Source of the DNA: Sunxiuqinia indica
Lineage (GTDB): Bacteria > Bacteroidota > Bacteroidia > Bacteroidales > Prolixibacteraceae
Reading direction: 5' to 3'
Assembly (NCBI RefSeq): GCF_009847015.1
Contig: NZ_WVEM01000003.1
Span: 62,001-126,000 of the forward strand
DNA: 64,000 bases
Below the pieces are notes generated by a model. That model saw only the letters and a list, made by a program, of their open reading frames with translations, had not been told where the DNA came from and ran no database searches. Within the stretch, counting starts at the first letter, position 1, and each line of letters begins with the position of its first letter. The translations under genes and the position numbers were made by a program. Positions 35,454-43,842 of this stretch are shown piece by piece.

Positions 35454-35731
35454 TGAAAAAACATCCTGAATCAAATCGTCTGCATCTTGATCGCTTTTTA
35501 GTAAAAAATATGCATATTTCTTCAAACGTGGATAGTAAAACCTGAAAAACTCATCAAATGCTTTTTTATTTTGAGTTATGTCCATACCTTTACTTTGCTT
35601 TTCAAATAATTTCTCAAATTTTAAAAAATAAAAGTATAAAATTGAGGAAAATTAATTCAAACGTTTTGACATTAATACTTTCATTCCACGTTTTTTAGTT
35701 TTGACATAATAGAAGTAATACCTTAAAATTA
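35454..35731 (-). pseudogene. Duplicated 5' fragment of the pectin-PUL sigma gene with its leader
   Basis: The minus strand from the ATG at 35585 encodes MDITQNKKAFDEFFRFYYPR, LKKYAYFLLKSDQDADDLIQ, DVF and then leaves homology, closely matching codons 1-44 of the live sigma gene at 25149. Upstream DNA to 35731 also matches. The copy is fused head-on to the coupling-protein remnant, which marks an old recombination junction. Confidence 0.83.
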
Positions 35732-35845
35732 ATAACAGATTTGGGATCAAGTATATCAATCTAAATATTCTACAATTTAAGCACACAATAAAAATATGCT
35801 AAATACATTTTAGAGGGGCAAACTTGCATCCACTGAAAATATCCA

Positions 35846-35996
35846 TTACGAGGCTTTAAGCTTCTTCATATCATTAGAGATTTTTGCATCCACAATCCTA
35901 GCATAAATTTGTGTTGTTTTTATCGAGGTATACCCCAACATTTCTGAGACGGTCTCAATCGGAACACCATTAGTCAGTGTAACGGTAGTGGCAAAA
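35846..35996 (-). pseudogene. C-terminal remnant of a tyrosine recombinase
   Basis: The minus strand encodes FATTVTLTNGVPIETVSEML, GYTSIKTTQIYARIVDAKIS, NDMKKLKAS and a stop, closely matching residues 350-393 of the intact integrase at 36827-38038. The histidine of LGHTS is replaced by Tyr, and nothing upstream of the HTFAT segment remains. It is the tail of a second, related integrase gene whose body has been deleted. Confidence 0.85.
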
Positions 35997-36322
35997 CACC
36001 GAATCCAAAAGGTAATTCAAAAGAAACAAGCGTAATTCACATTAGTACAATGATTTGTGTCTTTTTCTGTCTTTTAGTGGCTTAGCGCCCAAAAGGCAGA
36101 AAAAAGCAGGTTAAGAGATAGTTCAGTTACTTTTCCGTTACCTTTTTTTAAAACGCAAAAGGCTGCAAAAAAAGCAATTGACACCAAGCCTGATAAGTCG
36201 TTTGTATTTTGCTTCCAACTAGCCTTGTTTGTAATATTAATACACTGTATGTCTTATGCTTACATTTGTTCAAATAGCCCCAGCCCTATTAGAAATAATT
36301 TTATCAATTAAAGTAATAGGGT
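35997..36322. other. Non-coding spacer between integrase remnants, with inverted repeat
   Basis: No gene is visible. The only structure noticed is an imperfect inverted repeat: 36061-36075 against 36091-36105 (CTTTTTCTGTCTTTT and AAAAGGCAGAAAAAA, one mismatch, 15-base loop). The spacer lies between the broken C-terminal and N-terminal integrase pieces, so it may derive from an element end. Confidence 0.5.
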
Positions 36323-36604
36323 ATGAATCAAGAATTAGAACTCCTCATTTACATCAAAAAGAGCGAAACAAAACAGGACGAGACTTATCCTGTCATGGGG
36401 AGAATTACCATCGGAAAAACAATGGCACAGTTCAGTGCCAAATTAACCGTTCCAGTATCCCTTTGGGATACCAATGCTAACCGTACATCAGGAAAAAGCA
36501 AACAGGCCATCCATGTTAACCGGGCTTTGGACAAAATCAGCCTATCTGTTAACGGCCATTTTTCAAGGTTAACCGGACTAAACGAAAAGCCAACCGCTAC
36601 CTAA
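36323..36604 (+). pseudogene. N-terminal arm-binding fragment of a tyrosine recombinase
   Basis: The 93-codon frame MNQELELLIYIKKSETKQDE, TYPVMGRITIGKTMAQFSAK, LTVPVSLWDTNANRTSGKSK, QAIHVNRALDKISLSVN matches the N-terminal SAM-like/arm DNA-binding domain of Bacteroidota integrases (F-IKK-x-G-PIYxRITV-G-FS-x-W-G-x-A-xxN). Core-binding and catalytic domains are absent and the frame stops after NEKPTAT. It is in opposite orientation to the intact integrase and is sequence-distinct from it, so it represents a different past element. Confidence 0.75.
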
Positions 36605-36826
36605 GTAATAAATGTCTTCCAGGGAATAGCATCTACTCAGAAAGCCCTTGTCCGATATTTTTCGAACAGCGTCTTATAAGCTTGTTTATCATTCTTTAAT
36701 AACAATGAAACCAAATAAGTGTCAGTATCACGAATTTGTAAATTCAAATTCGCTGTTTTATTAGTTAGCCGTAGAGCCTGTAAATACGAATCTTTTAAAA
36801 TACAATTTACACCTTAAATACAATCT

Positions 36827-38038
36827 TCATGCGTCTTTTTGAAGAATGTCAATAATCTTTTCCATATCCTTACTAATCTTCGAATCCACAATCCTAGCGT
36901 AAATCTGGGTGGTTTTGATAGACGTGTGACCCAGCATTTTTGAAACTGTTTCAATTGGTACTCCATTAGCCAATGTAACAGAAGTTGCAAAAGTATGCCT
37001 GGCTACATGCATGGACAGATTTTTTGTTATTCCGCAAATGTCAGCCAATTCTTTTAGGTATTCGTTCATTTTCTGGTTTGAGCGAATTGGAAGAAGTTTT
37101 CTCTCTGTGTTATTCTCGGAGTAATATTCATATTTCTTCAATATTTGTTTTGCTTCCGGTAACAATGGAACTCTAAATCGGTTTTCAGTTTTAGACCTAT
37201 CATCAATAATCCAATCATTACCATCGTCACCTTGATATATATTATCAAAACTTAGTCCCTCCAATTCGGCGTACGCCAATCCAGTATAGCAGGCAAAAAC
37301 AAAAATATCTCGAACAAGGCTTAATCGAAATGTCTTTAATGGCTTTTTCCTAAGTGTTTCAACCTCCCTGAGTGTTAAGTAATCCCGATTTGTTTTATTT
37401 CTGGTAGGAGTAAATATCTCATAAGGATTTTCGATATTAGATTTTAAAGCCAACGGATTTTTCAATGCTTTATTCAAGTGTTTATGGTAGGTGAGAACTG
37501 AATTCGGCTTTAAGTCATATTTTATCTTCAAATAAGTATCAAGAGAATAAATAAAATCCAAATTTACCATCGATACAGGTATCTCACTTCTTTTAAATTT
37601 CTGTAATACAAATTCACCAAGCCTATCCCGCGTAGTTTTGTAATGACTGTATGTACCCTTTGAATAATCCACTCCGACCTTGGATTCAACATCCCTGACC
37701 GTGTAATTGAAAATATCCATCAATCCGGTAGATTTTCGACGCCCGAGTACCTTATCTTTCAAATCTATAATAGTAAATTCGTCCATGGTTGAATCCAGCA
37801 CATTAAAAGCATCTTGGATCTTCGTCGCTAGTTTATCCAATCGCTTGTTTAGGGTCTTGCTTTCCTCATTTTTACCTTTTATCTGCTGTACTTTGTCATC
37901 CCAAAAATCAGGAATAATAAAAAGACCTGTAGATAATTCGAAGCGTTGGCCGTCCATGGTACACCGGACGTAAACCGGACATTTCCCGTCAGCGCGGGAT
38001 TTTGATCTCTTTAAAGAGAAGTTTACGGTAACTCTCAT
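36827..38038 (-). CDS. Tyrosine recombinase (integrase) of an integrative element
   Basis: The 403-residue protein has an arm-binding N-terminus (FSLKRSKSRADGKCPVYVRC, to about 90), a core-binding domain (about 105-200) and a catalytic domain. HVAR (H344, R347), LGHTS (H371) and the nucleophile Y380 in TTQIYARI are present. The usual first catalytic Arg in TGLR reads TGLAYAE (Ala255); loss of this Arg is also known in IntDOT of CTnDOT. It lies 282 bases from the 3' end of tRNA-Lys and reads away from it, the usual place for an element integrated in a tRNA gene. It appears intact. The remnant at 35846-35996 is a relative. Confidence 0.93.
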   Translation of the reverse strand: MRVTVNFSLKRSKSRADGKCPVYVRCTMDGQRFELSTGLFIIPDFWDDKVQQIKGKNEESKTLNKRLDKLATKIQDAFNVLDSTMDEFTIIDLKDKVLGRRKSTGLMDIFNYTVRDVESKVGVDYSKGTYSHYKTTRDRLGEFVLQKFKRSEIPVSMVNLDFIYSLDTYLKIKYDLKPNSVLTYHKHLNKALKNPLALKSNIENPYEIFTPTRNKTNRDYLTLREVETLRKKPLKTFRLSLVRDIFVFACYTGLAYAELEGLSFDNIYQGDDGNDWIIDDRSKTENRFRVPLLPEAKQILKKYEYYSENNTERKLLPIRSNQKMNEYLKELADICGITKNLSMHVARHTFATSVTLANGVPIETVSKMLGHTSIKTTQIYARIVDSKISKDMEKIIDILQKDA

Positions 38039-38266
38039 AACTCAACTCATTTTTGGTTAAAAAATGGTCTCGTTTCCATGCTTAAAACTAACCCCTTAGA
38101 GTCACATTTACAAGCATCAAAACGAAACAAAATATTTCAAAATGAATTGATTATCTGAAAACTACGTCGATTGCCGAGACCTTTTGGCAGTTTCTTCAGA
38201 TAGGTCTCGATATGGTCTCGTTTATTTTGCGATTTGGTGCATATTTTGGTGTCTGCCGCAAAATAA

Positions 38267-38299
38267 AAAAGCGCCTAAACCTATGATTTAAGCGCTTTT
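38267..38299 (-). terminator. Terminator of tRNA-Lys
   Basis: AAAAGCGC (38267-38274) and GCGCTTTT (38292-38299) form a stem, extended by CTAAA/TTTA pairing inside. Read on the minus strand it is followed by TTTATTTT, 21 bases beyond the tRNA CCA end. Confidence 0.8.
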
Positions 38300-38320
38300 A
38301 AGTCTTTTTGACTTCTTAAT

Positions 38321-38396
38321 TGGTGACTCAGCTGGGGTTCGAACCCAGGACCCCATCCTTAAAAGGGATGTGCTCTACCAGCTGAGCTACTGAGTC
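38321..38396 (-). tRNA. tRNA-Lys (anticodon TTT), CCA encoded
   Basis: On the minus strand the gene starts GACTCAG at 38396, with TAGCTCAGCTGGTAGAGCA as D arm, the anticodon stem CATCC-CTTTTAA-GGATG with anticodon TTT, the T arm GGTTCGAACC and the acceptor CTGAGTC followed by A73 and CCA (38321-38323). All stems pair. Its 3' end faces the integrase gene, so it is a probable attachment site. Confidence 0.97.
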
Positions 38397-38430
38397 ATCC
38401 TGTATGTTGCCTTTTTGTTTAAAGGCGGTG

Positions 38431-38461
38431 CAAAGGTAAAAACTAAGATTTTAATTGCAAA
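38431..38461 (-). promoter_or_regulatory. Promoter of tRNA-Lys, Bacteroidota consensus
   Basis: The minus strand carries TTTG (complement of 38458-38461), 19 bases, then TACCTTTG (complement of 38431-38438), an exact match to the primary-sigma consensus TTTG/TAnnTTTG. It ends 34 bases before the tRNA. Confidence 0.85.
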
Positions 38462-38515
38462 TTTTATTTTAGAAATATCTCTATTTCTATCAACTTTTTT
38501 TCAATGTCAGGTGGC

Positions 38516-38548
38516 TTTGGTGTCGTGGACAAAAAAAAGCTATTTTTG
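38516..38548 (+). promoter_or_regulatory. Promoter of the SDR-thioesterase operon
   Basis: TTTG (38516-38519), 21 bases, TATTTTTG (38541-38548), 23 bases before the SDR start codon. Both boxes match the Bacteroidota consensus exactly. Confidence 0.8.
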
Positions 38549-38571
38549 CCTGAAATTGATTTTTCAAGATA

Positions 38572-39375
38572 ATGAAAGATAAAGTTGTCATAATAACGGG
38601 AGCTTCCTCAGGAATTGGCAAAGCCCTGGCGTATGAGTTTGCATCGCGCGGAGCGGTTTTGGTGCTTGCTGCCCGACGAATAGAGAGACTGCAACAAATT
38701 AAAGAGGAATTAACCGATTCTCAAATATTAACCGTGCAAGCTGATGTCAGTAATGAGCTTGATTGCCAGAAGATCATTGATCAGACCATTGAGCATTTTG
38801 GTAAAATTGATGTGCTTATTAATAATGCAGGAATCTCGATGCGGGCATTATTTTCTGATTTGGAGGTTGATGTGATTAAAAAGCTGATGGATGTTAATTT
38901 CTGGGGAACCGTTTATTGTACGAAAAGTGCGCTCCCATATCTGCTAAAAACCAAAGGATCTGTTGTCGGCGTTATTTCTATTGCCGGTTATGTTGGCTTG
39001 CCTGCCAGAACCGGTTATTCTGCTTCCAAATATGCCATCCGGGGGTTTTTAGATGCATTACGAATCGAGAACCTGAAGAATGGCCTGCATGTGTTGGTTG
39101 CTGCGCCCGGATTTACAGCTTCTGAAGTTCGCGAATCAGCACTTACTCAAGATGGAAGTTCGCAGGGGAAAACACCTCGGAACGAAAGTAAAATGATGAC
39201 AGCTGAAGAATGTGCCAGCAAGATAGCAAAGGCTGTAAAGAAGCGTAAGCGAGAACTTATCTTAACATTCATCGAAGGTAAGTTTACGGTTTTCTTAGGA
39301 AAATTCTGGCCTGGATTGCTTGATAAGCTAACCTATAATCATATGAAAAAGGAACCAAACTCTCCACTAAAATAG
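38572..39375 (+). CDS. Short-chain dehydrogenase/reductase
   Basis: The 267-residue classical SDR has the NAD(P) fold motif TGASSGIG (9-16), NNAG (84-87), the catalytic triad S136, Y149 and K153 (YSASK) and an Arg pair after the second strand (AARR) that suggests NADP preference. It reads from its own consensus promoter and is followed after 6 bases by an acyl-CoA thioesterase, so a role in acyl or lipid metabolism is possible but not shown. Substrate unknown. Confidence 0.93.
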   Translation: MKDKVVIITGASSGIGKALAYEFASRGAVLVLAARRIERLQQIKEELTDSQILTVQADVSNELDCQKIIDQTIEHFGKIDVLINNAGISMRALFSDLEVDVIKKLMDVNFWGTVYCTKSALPYLLKTKGSVVGVISIAGYVGLPARTGYSASKYAIRGFLDALRIENLKNGLHVLVAAPGFTASEVRESALTQDGSSQGKTPRNESKMMTAEECASKIAKAVKKRKRELILTFIEGKFTVFLGKFWPGLLDKLTYNHMKKEPNSPLK

Positions 39376-39381
39376 AAGCGA

Positions 39382-39801
39382 ATGCTTATTCACGAAACTC
39401 AGGTACGCGTATATTACGAAGACACCGATAAAATGGGCGTCGTATATTATGGCGTCTATCCCCGGTATTACGAAATTGGGCGTACAGAAATGATCCGCAG
39501 CCTTGGGATATCTTATAAGGAGATTGAAGACGCAAACATTCTGCTTCCAGCCCGAAGTTTAAATGTGAGCTACCTTAGGTCAGCTTATTATGATGATTTA
39601 TTGACGATTAAAACCATCGTAGAGGAATTGCCCAGCGTTAAATTCCCGATTAAAACCGAAATTTACAATCAGAGAAATGAATTGATTAACAAAGGGGAGG
39701 TTGTACTGGTTTTTTTTAATGGGAAAACAAACAAACCGTGTCGAATCCCGGATGATTTTCTGAATGTAATGACTCCTTATTTTAAATCGAAACGTGATTG
39801 A
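39382..39801 (+). CDS. Acyl-CoA thioesterase, YbgC/FadM hot-dog family
   Basis: The 139-residue hot-dog protein has the 4-hydroxybenzoyl-CoA thioesterase signature: VYYEDTDKMGVVYYGVYPRY, YEIGRTEMIRSLG, with the Asp of DTDKMG as the catalytic position. It hydrolyses acyl-CoA or acyl-ACP thioesters in the cytoplasm. It follows the SDR gene by 6 bases. Its last 20 bases overlap the convergent LysE gene. Confidence 0.9.
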   Translation: MLIHETQVRVYYEDTDKMGVVYYGVYPRYYEIGRTEMIRSLGISYKEIEDANILLPARSLNVSYLRSAYYDDLLTIKTIVEELPSVKFPIKTEIYNQRNELINKGEVVLVFFNGKTNKPCRIPDDFLNVMTPYFKSKRD

Positions 39802-40420
39802 GAAGGGAATAAGTAAAACTAATTATTACAAAAATCCAGATTAGCACTCCGGCCACTTTATTGAACCACCAAAGTAACCTTAAATTAAAACGGTGACGAA
39901 ACATGCTAACTAAGCTGGTGAGAATGATCCACCAACTACATGCTCCTGCAAAAACTCCAAACACAACAAAAAAAGCCTGATAAGGTCTTTCCATGTTCAA
40001 TACAATTCCTGTACTTGCAAAAACAGCAAGAAAAACAAAAATGACGAGCGGATTTGGAAAAGTAATTAGAAAAGTTGAACCAAAATCTTGAAAATAAGAG
40101 GAGCCTTTTTTCCTGAATTTCCGAATATCCTTTACCGGATTTTTGAGAAAAATGTGTACCCCCAGCAATAAAACAATGATTGCTCCAAGTGTTTGAAAAG
40201 TAAGCTGATATTGCTTGATAAAATTGATAAGCCAGGTCAGGCTAAATCCGGCAATTATGGCATAAATTGCATCAGACGTAGCTGCTCCCATTCCCGAAAC
40301 AAATCCGGCAATCCTGTTTTTGTTAACCGTGCGTTGAATAATAAGCACACCGATTGGGCCAAGCGGTATTGACACTCCCAATCCGATCATTAGTCCTTTT
40401 ATAAATAATTCGAAAAACAT
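39782..40420 (-). CDS. LysE-family amino acid exporter/translocator
   Basis: Start chosen at MFFELFIKGLMIGLGVSIPL, giving 212 residues; the ATG at 40456 adds a 12-residue polar tail absent from the family. Six membrane segments are visible. The N-terminal GxxxxxxPGP-like motif reads GLGVSIPLGPIGVLIIQRTV, with ATSDAIYAIIAG and FLITFPNPLVIFVFLAVFA as further LysE hallmarks. It probably exports an amino acid or related metabolite. It is convergent with, and overlaps, the thioesterase gene. Confidence 0.88.
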   Translation of the reverse strand: MFFELFIKGLMIGLGVSIPLGPIGVLIIQRTVNKNRIAGFVSGMGAATSDAIYAIIAGFSLTWLINFIKQYQLTFQTLGAIIVLLLGVHIFLKNPVKDIRKFRKKGSSYFQDFGSTFLITFPNPLVIFVFLAVFASTGIVLNMERPYQAFFVVFGVFAGACSWWIILTSLVSMFRHRFNLRLLWWFNKVAGVLIWIFVIISFTYSLLNHVSI

Positions 40421-40530
40421 GTTGCAAAAGTAATTAATTGAGAAGTTACTTTTCAACGATTTTATTCTAAAATTCTTTGTTGGTAATTTATTTGTATTTT
40501 TACTTAAACAATAAAAAATACGTAGTAAAA

Positions 40531-41448
40531 ATGAAAAGCATCAACCTTATTATTTTATTAATCGCACTATCATTGCAAGGAATGTCACAGGATTTTCAGT
40601 TAAAATTATGGCCTGCTGGGGCACCAAATAAAAACACCCCTCCGGGTGATGAAGAGTATTATAAACAACGAGGGACTTTCCGGTATGAAAATATATCTGA
40701 AGCCGAGTTATTTGTTTATCAGCCCGAAGAGGATAAAAATACAGGTGCCGCAGTAATTATTTGCCCCGGTGGTGGATATCATGTTGAGGCCATTGACCAT
40801 GAAGGATTCCGGATTGCTCAATACTTAAAAGAGCATGGAATCACAGGAATTGTTTTAAAATATCGCTTACCCTATGGGAACTCCGAGATTCCTTTGACTG
40901 ATGCGTTGCAGGCAATTCGTTTTACACGCTCAAAAGCGTTGGAGTGGGGAGTTGACCCTCAAAAGATCGGAATTGCTGGCGCTTCGGCAGGTGGTCATTT
41001 GGCATCAACAGCCGGTACTCATTTCGATCTCGGAAATCCAGAGGCTGACGATCTGATGGGTAAAATTAGTTCCCGACCAGATTTTATGTTATTACTGTAC
41101 CCGGTAATCAGCTTTAAGGAAAGTGTTGGGCACATGGGATCGCGAAGGAATTTGATTGGAGAAACAAACGACTGGAAGATTGCTAAAGAATTTTCGAATG
41201 AATTGTGGGTGACCGAAAACACTCCACCCGTTTTCTTTGTTTTAGCCGATGATGACAGAGGGGTGATTCCTGAAAATTCGATTTCGTTTTACCGTGCGTT
41301 AAAAGAAAATAATGTTCCTGCGGAATTACACATATTTGCCAAGGGAGGGCATGGATTTGGAATGAGAAGCGAAAGAGAAATCCCTGTAGATAATTGGCCT
41401 GATTTATTTGTTGATTGGCTAAAGGCGATGAAAATTGTAACTGAATGA
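40531..41448 (+). CDS. Secreted alpha/beta hydrolase, acetyl-esterase-like
   Basis: Starting at MKSINLIILLIALSLQGMSQ (305 residues) puts a signal peptide at the N-terminus; the upstream in-frame ATG at 40477 precedes it by 18 codons and is unlikely. The body carries the oxyanion motif CPGGGYHVEAIDHEG, the nucleophile elbow GASAGGH (Ser of SAG) and a late Asp (ADDDRGV) and His (GGHGFG), all features of BD-FAE/acetyl xylan esterase-like enzymes. It likely removes acetyl or similar groups from polysaccharides. It overlaps the Nudix gene by 4 bases. Confidence 0.87.
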   Translation: MKSINLIILLIALSLQGMSQDFQLKLWPAGAPNKNTPPGDEEYYKQRGTFRYENISEAELFVYQPEEDKNTGAAVIICPGGGYHVEAIDHEGFRIAQYLKEHGITGIVLKYRLPYGNSEIPLTDALQAIRFTRSKALEWGVDPQKIGIAGASAGGHLASTAGTHFDLGNPEADDLMGKISSRPDFMLLLYPVISFKESVGHMGSRRNLIGETNDWKIAKEFSNELWVTENTPPVFFVLADDDRGVIPENSISFYRALKENNVPAELHIFAKGGHGFGMRSEREIPVDNWPDLFVDWLKAMKIVTE

Positions 41449-41975
41449 TAGAGGCAAAGCATCCAAATCAGCGTTATCAGTATTGTCCAAGTTGTGGTTC
41501 TGCGCAGTTTCAACAGTCGGGCGAAAGATCGAAAAAATGTTCTGGTTGTGGCTTTCACGTGTTCTTCAATACCTCATCGGCAGTTGCTGCAATTATTTTT
41601 GATGAAGCGGGTCGAATGATGTTTACACGAAGGGCCATCGAGCCACACAAAGGTATGCTTGATCTGCCTGGCGGATTTGTAGATCCGATGGAGACAGCAG
41701 AAGAATCTCTTGCCCGGGAACTTCAGGAAGAATTGGGAGTGAAGGTCAACAAAATGGAGTACTATTGTTCATTCCCAAATATCTATCCGTTTTCAGGATT
41801 GGAAGTTTTCACGCTTGATCTGGCCTTTATGGTTGAGTTGGAGACTGTTCAGAATTTAGCGCCGATGGACGATATTTATGCCATTGAATTTTATCATCCG
41901 GCTGAGGTTGATTTAGAGGAACTGCCGGCTCTGTCAATGAAAAATATTATAAAAAGATTGAATGAAAGAAGTTAA
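41445..41975 (+). CDS. Nudix hydrolase with N-terminal zinc ribbon
   Basis: The 176-residue protein has a four-Cys zinc ribbon (C14, C17, C32, C35) like that of NADH pyrophosphatase relatives and ADP-ribose/NUDT14-type proteins. The full Nudix box follows (G77-x5-E83-x7-R91-E-x2-E95-E96-x-G98). It hydrolyses a nucleoside diphosphate linked to another moiety; substrate not assignable. ATGA overlap with the esterase gene and a 14-base overlap with the aminopeptidase gene indicate a tightly coupled operon. Confidence 0.92.
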   Translation: MIEAKHPNQRYQYCPSCGSAQFQQSGERSKKCSGCGFHVFFNTSSAVAAIIFDEAGRMMFTRRAIEPHKGMLDLPGGFVDPMETAEESLARELQEELGVKVNKMEYYCSFPNIYPFSGLEVFTLDLAFMVELETVQNLAPMDDIYAIEFYHPAEVDLEELPALSMKNIIKRLNERS

Positions 41976-43755
41976 AACAATTAAGGAACGAATTAAACAA
42001 TTGCGGACTGAAATGAAGCTGAGTGATGTTCAGGCAGTTTATATTTCCGGGACCGATCCGCATCAAAGTGAATACATGCCCGAACACTGGCAAGTTCGTG
42101 AGTTTATTAGTGGGTTTACAGGTTCTGCCGGGCTTGTTGTTATTACAATGAAAAAGGCGGCACTATGGACTGATTCGCGTTACTTTCTTCAGGCTTCCGA
42201 GCAGTTGAAAGGGACTGGCATCGAGTTGATGAAACAGCGTATGCCGGAAACGCCTGAACCTGCTGATTGGTTAGCAAGCGTATTGGCTCAAAATGAAGTT
42301 GTGGGAACTGATTTCACCTGCTTGTCAGTGAGTCAATATATAAAGTTAAAAGAAGCGCTTTTAGCTAATGAGCTCATGTTGAAAGACGTCGGTGATTTAT
42401 TTGAACCAATATGGGAAGACAGACCTAAATTACCAATTGACCCGGTTTTTGAGCACGACTTACTTTACTCTGGACAGCAAAGAACCGATAAAATCAAGGA
42501 TATTTTAACCTTTGTTAAAGCGAATGGAGCAAATGCAACACTAATTACAGCCTTGGATGACCTGGCCTGGACCTTTAACCTCAGAGGGAAAGATGTTTCG
42601 TATAATCCGGTTTTTATTGGTTTTGCTTTTTTATCCGAAAGTAAAAATTGTTTGTTCGTCAATAAAGGCAAGTTAAGTGAAAAGCTAGTTGATAAGCTGA
42701 CTGAGCAGGAGATCGAAGTTTGTGACTATGAGCAGTTTTATCCCTTTTTGTCGGGGCTGACGAACGATTTTACAATCATGATTGATGCTGATCGTACGAA
42801 TCAAGCTGCCCGTATTGCATTTCCAAAATCGTTGAAAGTGGTGGAGCAAACATCTGTCGCGACACTCTTGAAGTCCCAAAAATCAACATTCGAAATTATC
42901 CATATTCGAGAAACCATGAAAAAGGATGGGGTGGCGATGGTTAAATTCTTACACTGGCTGAATAAAGTTGTTGGGAAAGAAGATATTACTGAGTTTGATG
43001 TCGTCGAACAATTAGTGCATTTTCGATCACAACAAGAGGATTTTAGAGGTATTAGTTTTTATCCTATTGTTGGATTGAATGAAAATGGAGCAATTGTTCA
43101 TCGTTCGGTAACAAAAGAATCAGCTGCTTCAATTGGTAAAGACGGAATTTTGCTCTTTGATTCAGGAGGCCAATATTTGGGAGGAACAACAGATTTGACA
43201 AGAACGGTAGCTCTCTCGGAGCCTGATGAAAAACAAAAGCGTGACTTTACGTTGGTACTGAAAGGAATGATTGGCTTGAGCAAAGCAAAATTCCCCGCCG
43301 GAACGGTTGGGAGCAACCTCGATGCCTTTGCCCGGAAGCATCTGTGGGCGAATGGCTTGAATTACGGACATGGCACCGGACATGGTGTAGGATATTTTTT
43401 GAATGTGCATGAAGGACCTATGAGTATTCGACAGGAGTACAATGAGCAGACGATTAAGCCAGGAATGGTGCTTTCGAACGAACCGGGGTTGTATCGTGAA
43501 GAAGAATATGGCATCCGAATTGAAAATATGATTGTTTGTGTTGAACGCGACGATAATCAATTTGGCCGTTTCCTTGGATTTGAAACACTTACTCTTTGTC
43601 CGATCGATTTAAAGTTGATTGACAGCGAGATCATGAGTTCCGATGAACTAAGCTGGCTTAATAATTATCATCAAAAAGTCTACGAAACATTATCACCATT
43701 TCTAGATTCAGAACACGAAGAATTTTTGAAGACACTGACCCAGAAAATAACATAA
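41962..43755 (+). CDS. Xaa-Pro aminopeptidase (M24B, APP family, long form)
   Basis: The 597-residue cytoplasmic enzyme has two creatinase-like N-terminal domains (SGTDPHQSEYMPEHWQVREF, TGSAGLVV; DLAWTFNLRG) and a pita-bread catalytic domain. Metal ligands are seen in LFDSGGQYLGGTTDLTRT (two Asp), GHGTGHGVGYFLNVHEGP (His), SNEPGLYREEEYGIRIEN (two Glu). The C-terminal domain (WLNNYHQKVYETLSPFL) is typical of the approximately 600-residue form. It removes N-terminal residues preceding proline. It is last in the operon and followed by a strong terminator. Confidence 0.96.
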   Translation: MKEVKTIKERIKQLRTEMKLSDVQAVYISGTDPHQSEYMPEHWQVREFISGFTGSAGLVVITMKKAALWTDSRYFLQASEQLKGTGIELMKQRMPETPEPADWLASVLAQNEVVGTDFTCLSVSQYIKLKEALLANELMLKDVGDLFEPIWEDRPKLPIDPVFEHDLLYSGQQRTDKIKDILTFVKANGANATLITALDDLAWTFNLRGKDVSYNPVFIGFAFLSESKNCLFVNKGKLSEKLVDKLTEQEIEVCDYEQFYPFLSGLTNDFTIMIDADRTNQAARIAFPKSLKVVEQTSVATLLKSQKSTFEIIHIRETMKKDGVAMVKFLHWLNKVVGKEDITEFDVVEQLVHFRSQQEDFRGISFYPIVGLNENGAIVHRSVTKESAASIGKDGILLFDSGGQYLGGTTDLTRTVALSEPDEKQKRDFTLVLKGMIGLSKAKFPAGTVGSNLDAFARKHLWANGLNYGHGTGHGVGYFLNVHEGPMSIRQEYNEQTIKPGMVLSNEPGLYREEEYGIRIENMIVCVERDDNQFGRFLGFETLTLCPIDLKLIDSEIMSSDELSWLNNYHQKVYETLSPFLDSEHEEFLKTLTQKIT

Positions 43756-43760
43756 AAAGA

Positions 43761-43793
43761 AGAAGCCGCTTACAATAATTGCAAGCGGCTTCT
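43761..43793. terminator. Bidirectional-looking intrinsic terminator
   Basis: AGAAGCCGCTT (43761-43771) and AAGCGGCTTCT (43783-43793) are an exact 11-bp stem with an 11-base loop, preceded by an A-rich and followed by a T-rich run. It lies between the aminopeptidase and the convergent copper-receptor gene and can stop both transcripts. Confidence 0.85.
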
Positions 43794-43842
43794 TTGTGTT
43801 ATCATTAAAAGATAACAGGGCATCTTATCCTTTTGAAGTTCT

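Noticed and set aside
36061-36105. Inverted repeat considered as an insertion-sequence end or terminator
   Set aside because: It has one mismatch, a 15-base loop, no target duplication and no transposase; kept only as a note on the spacer.
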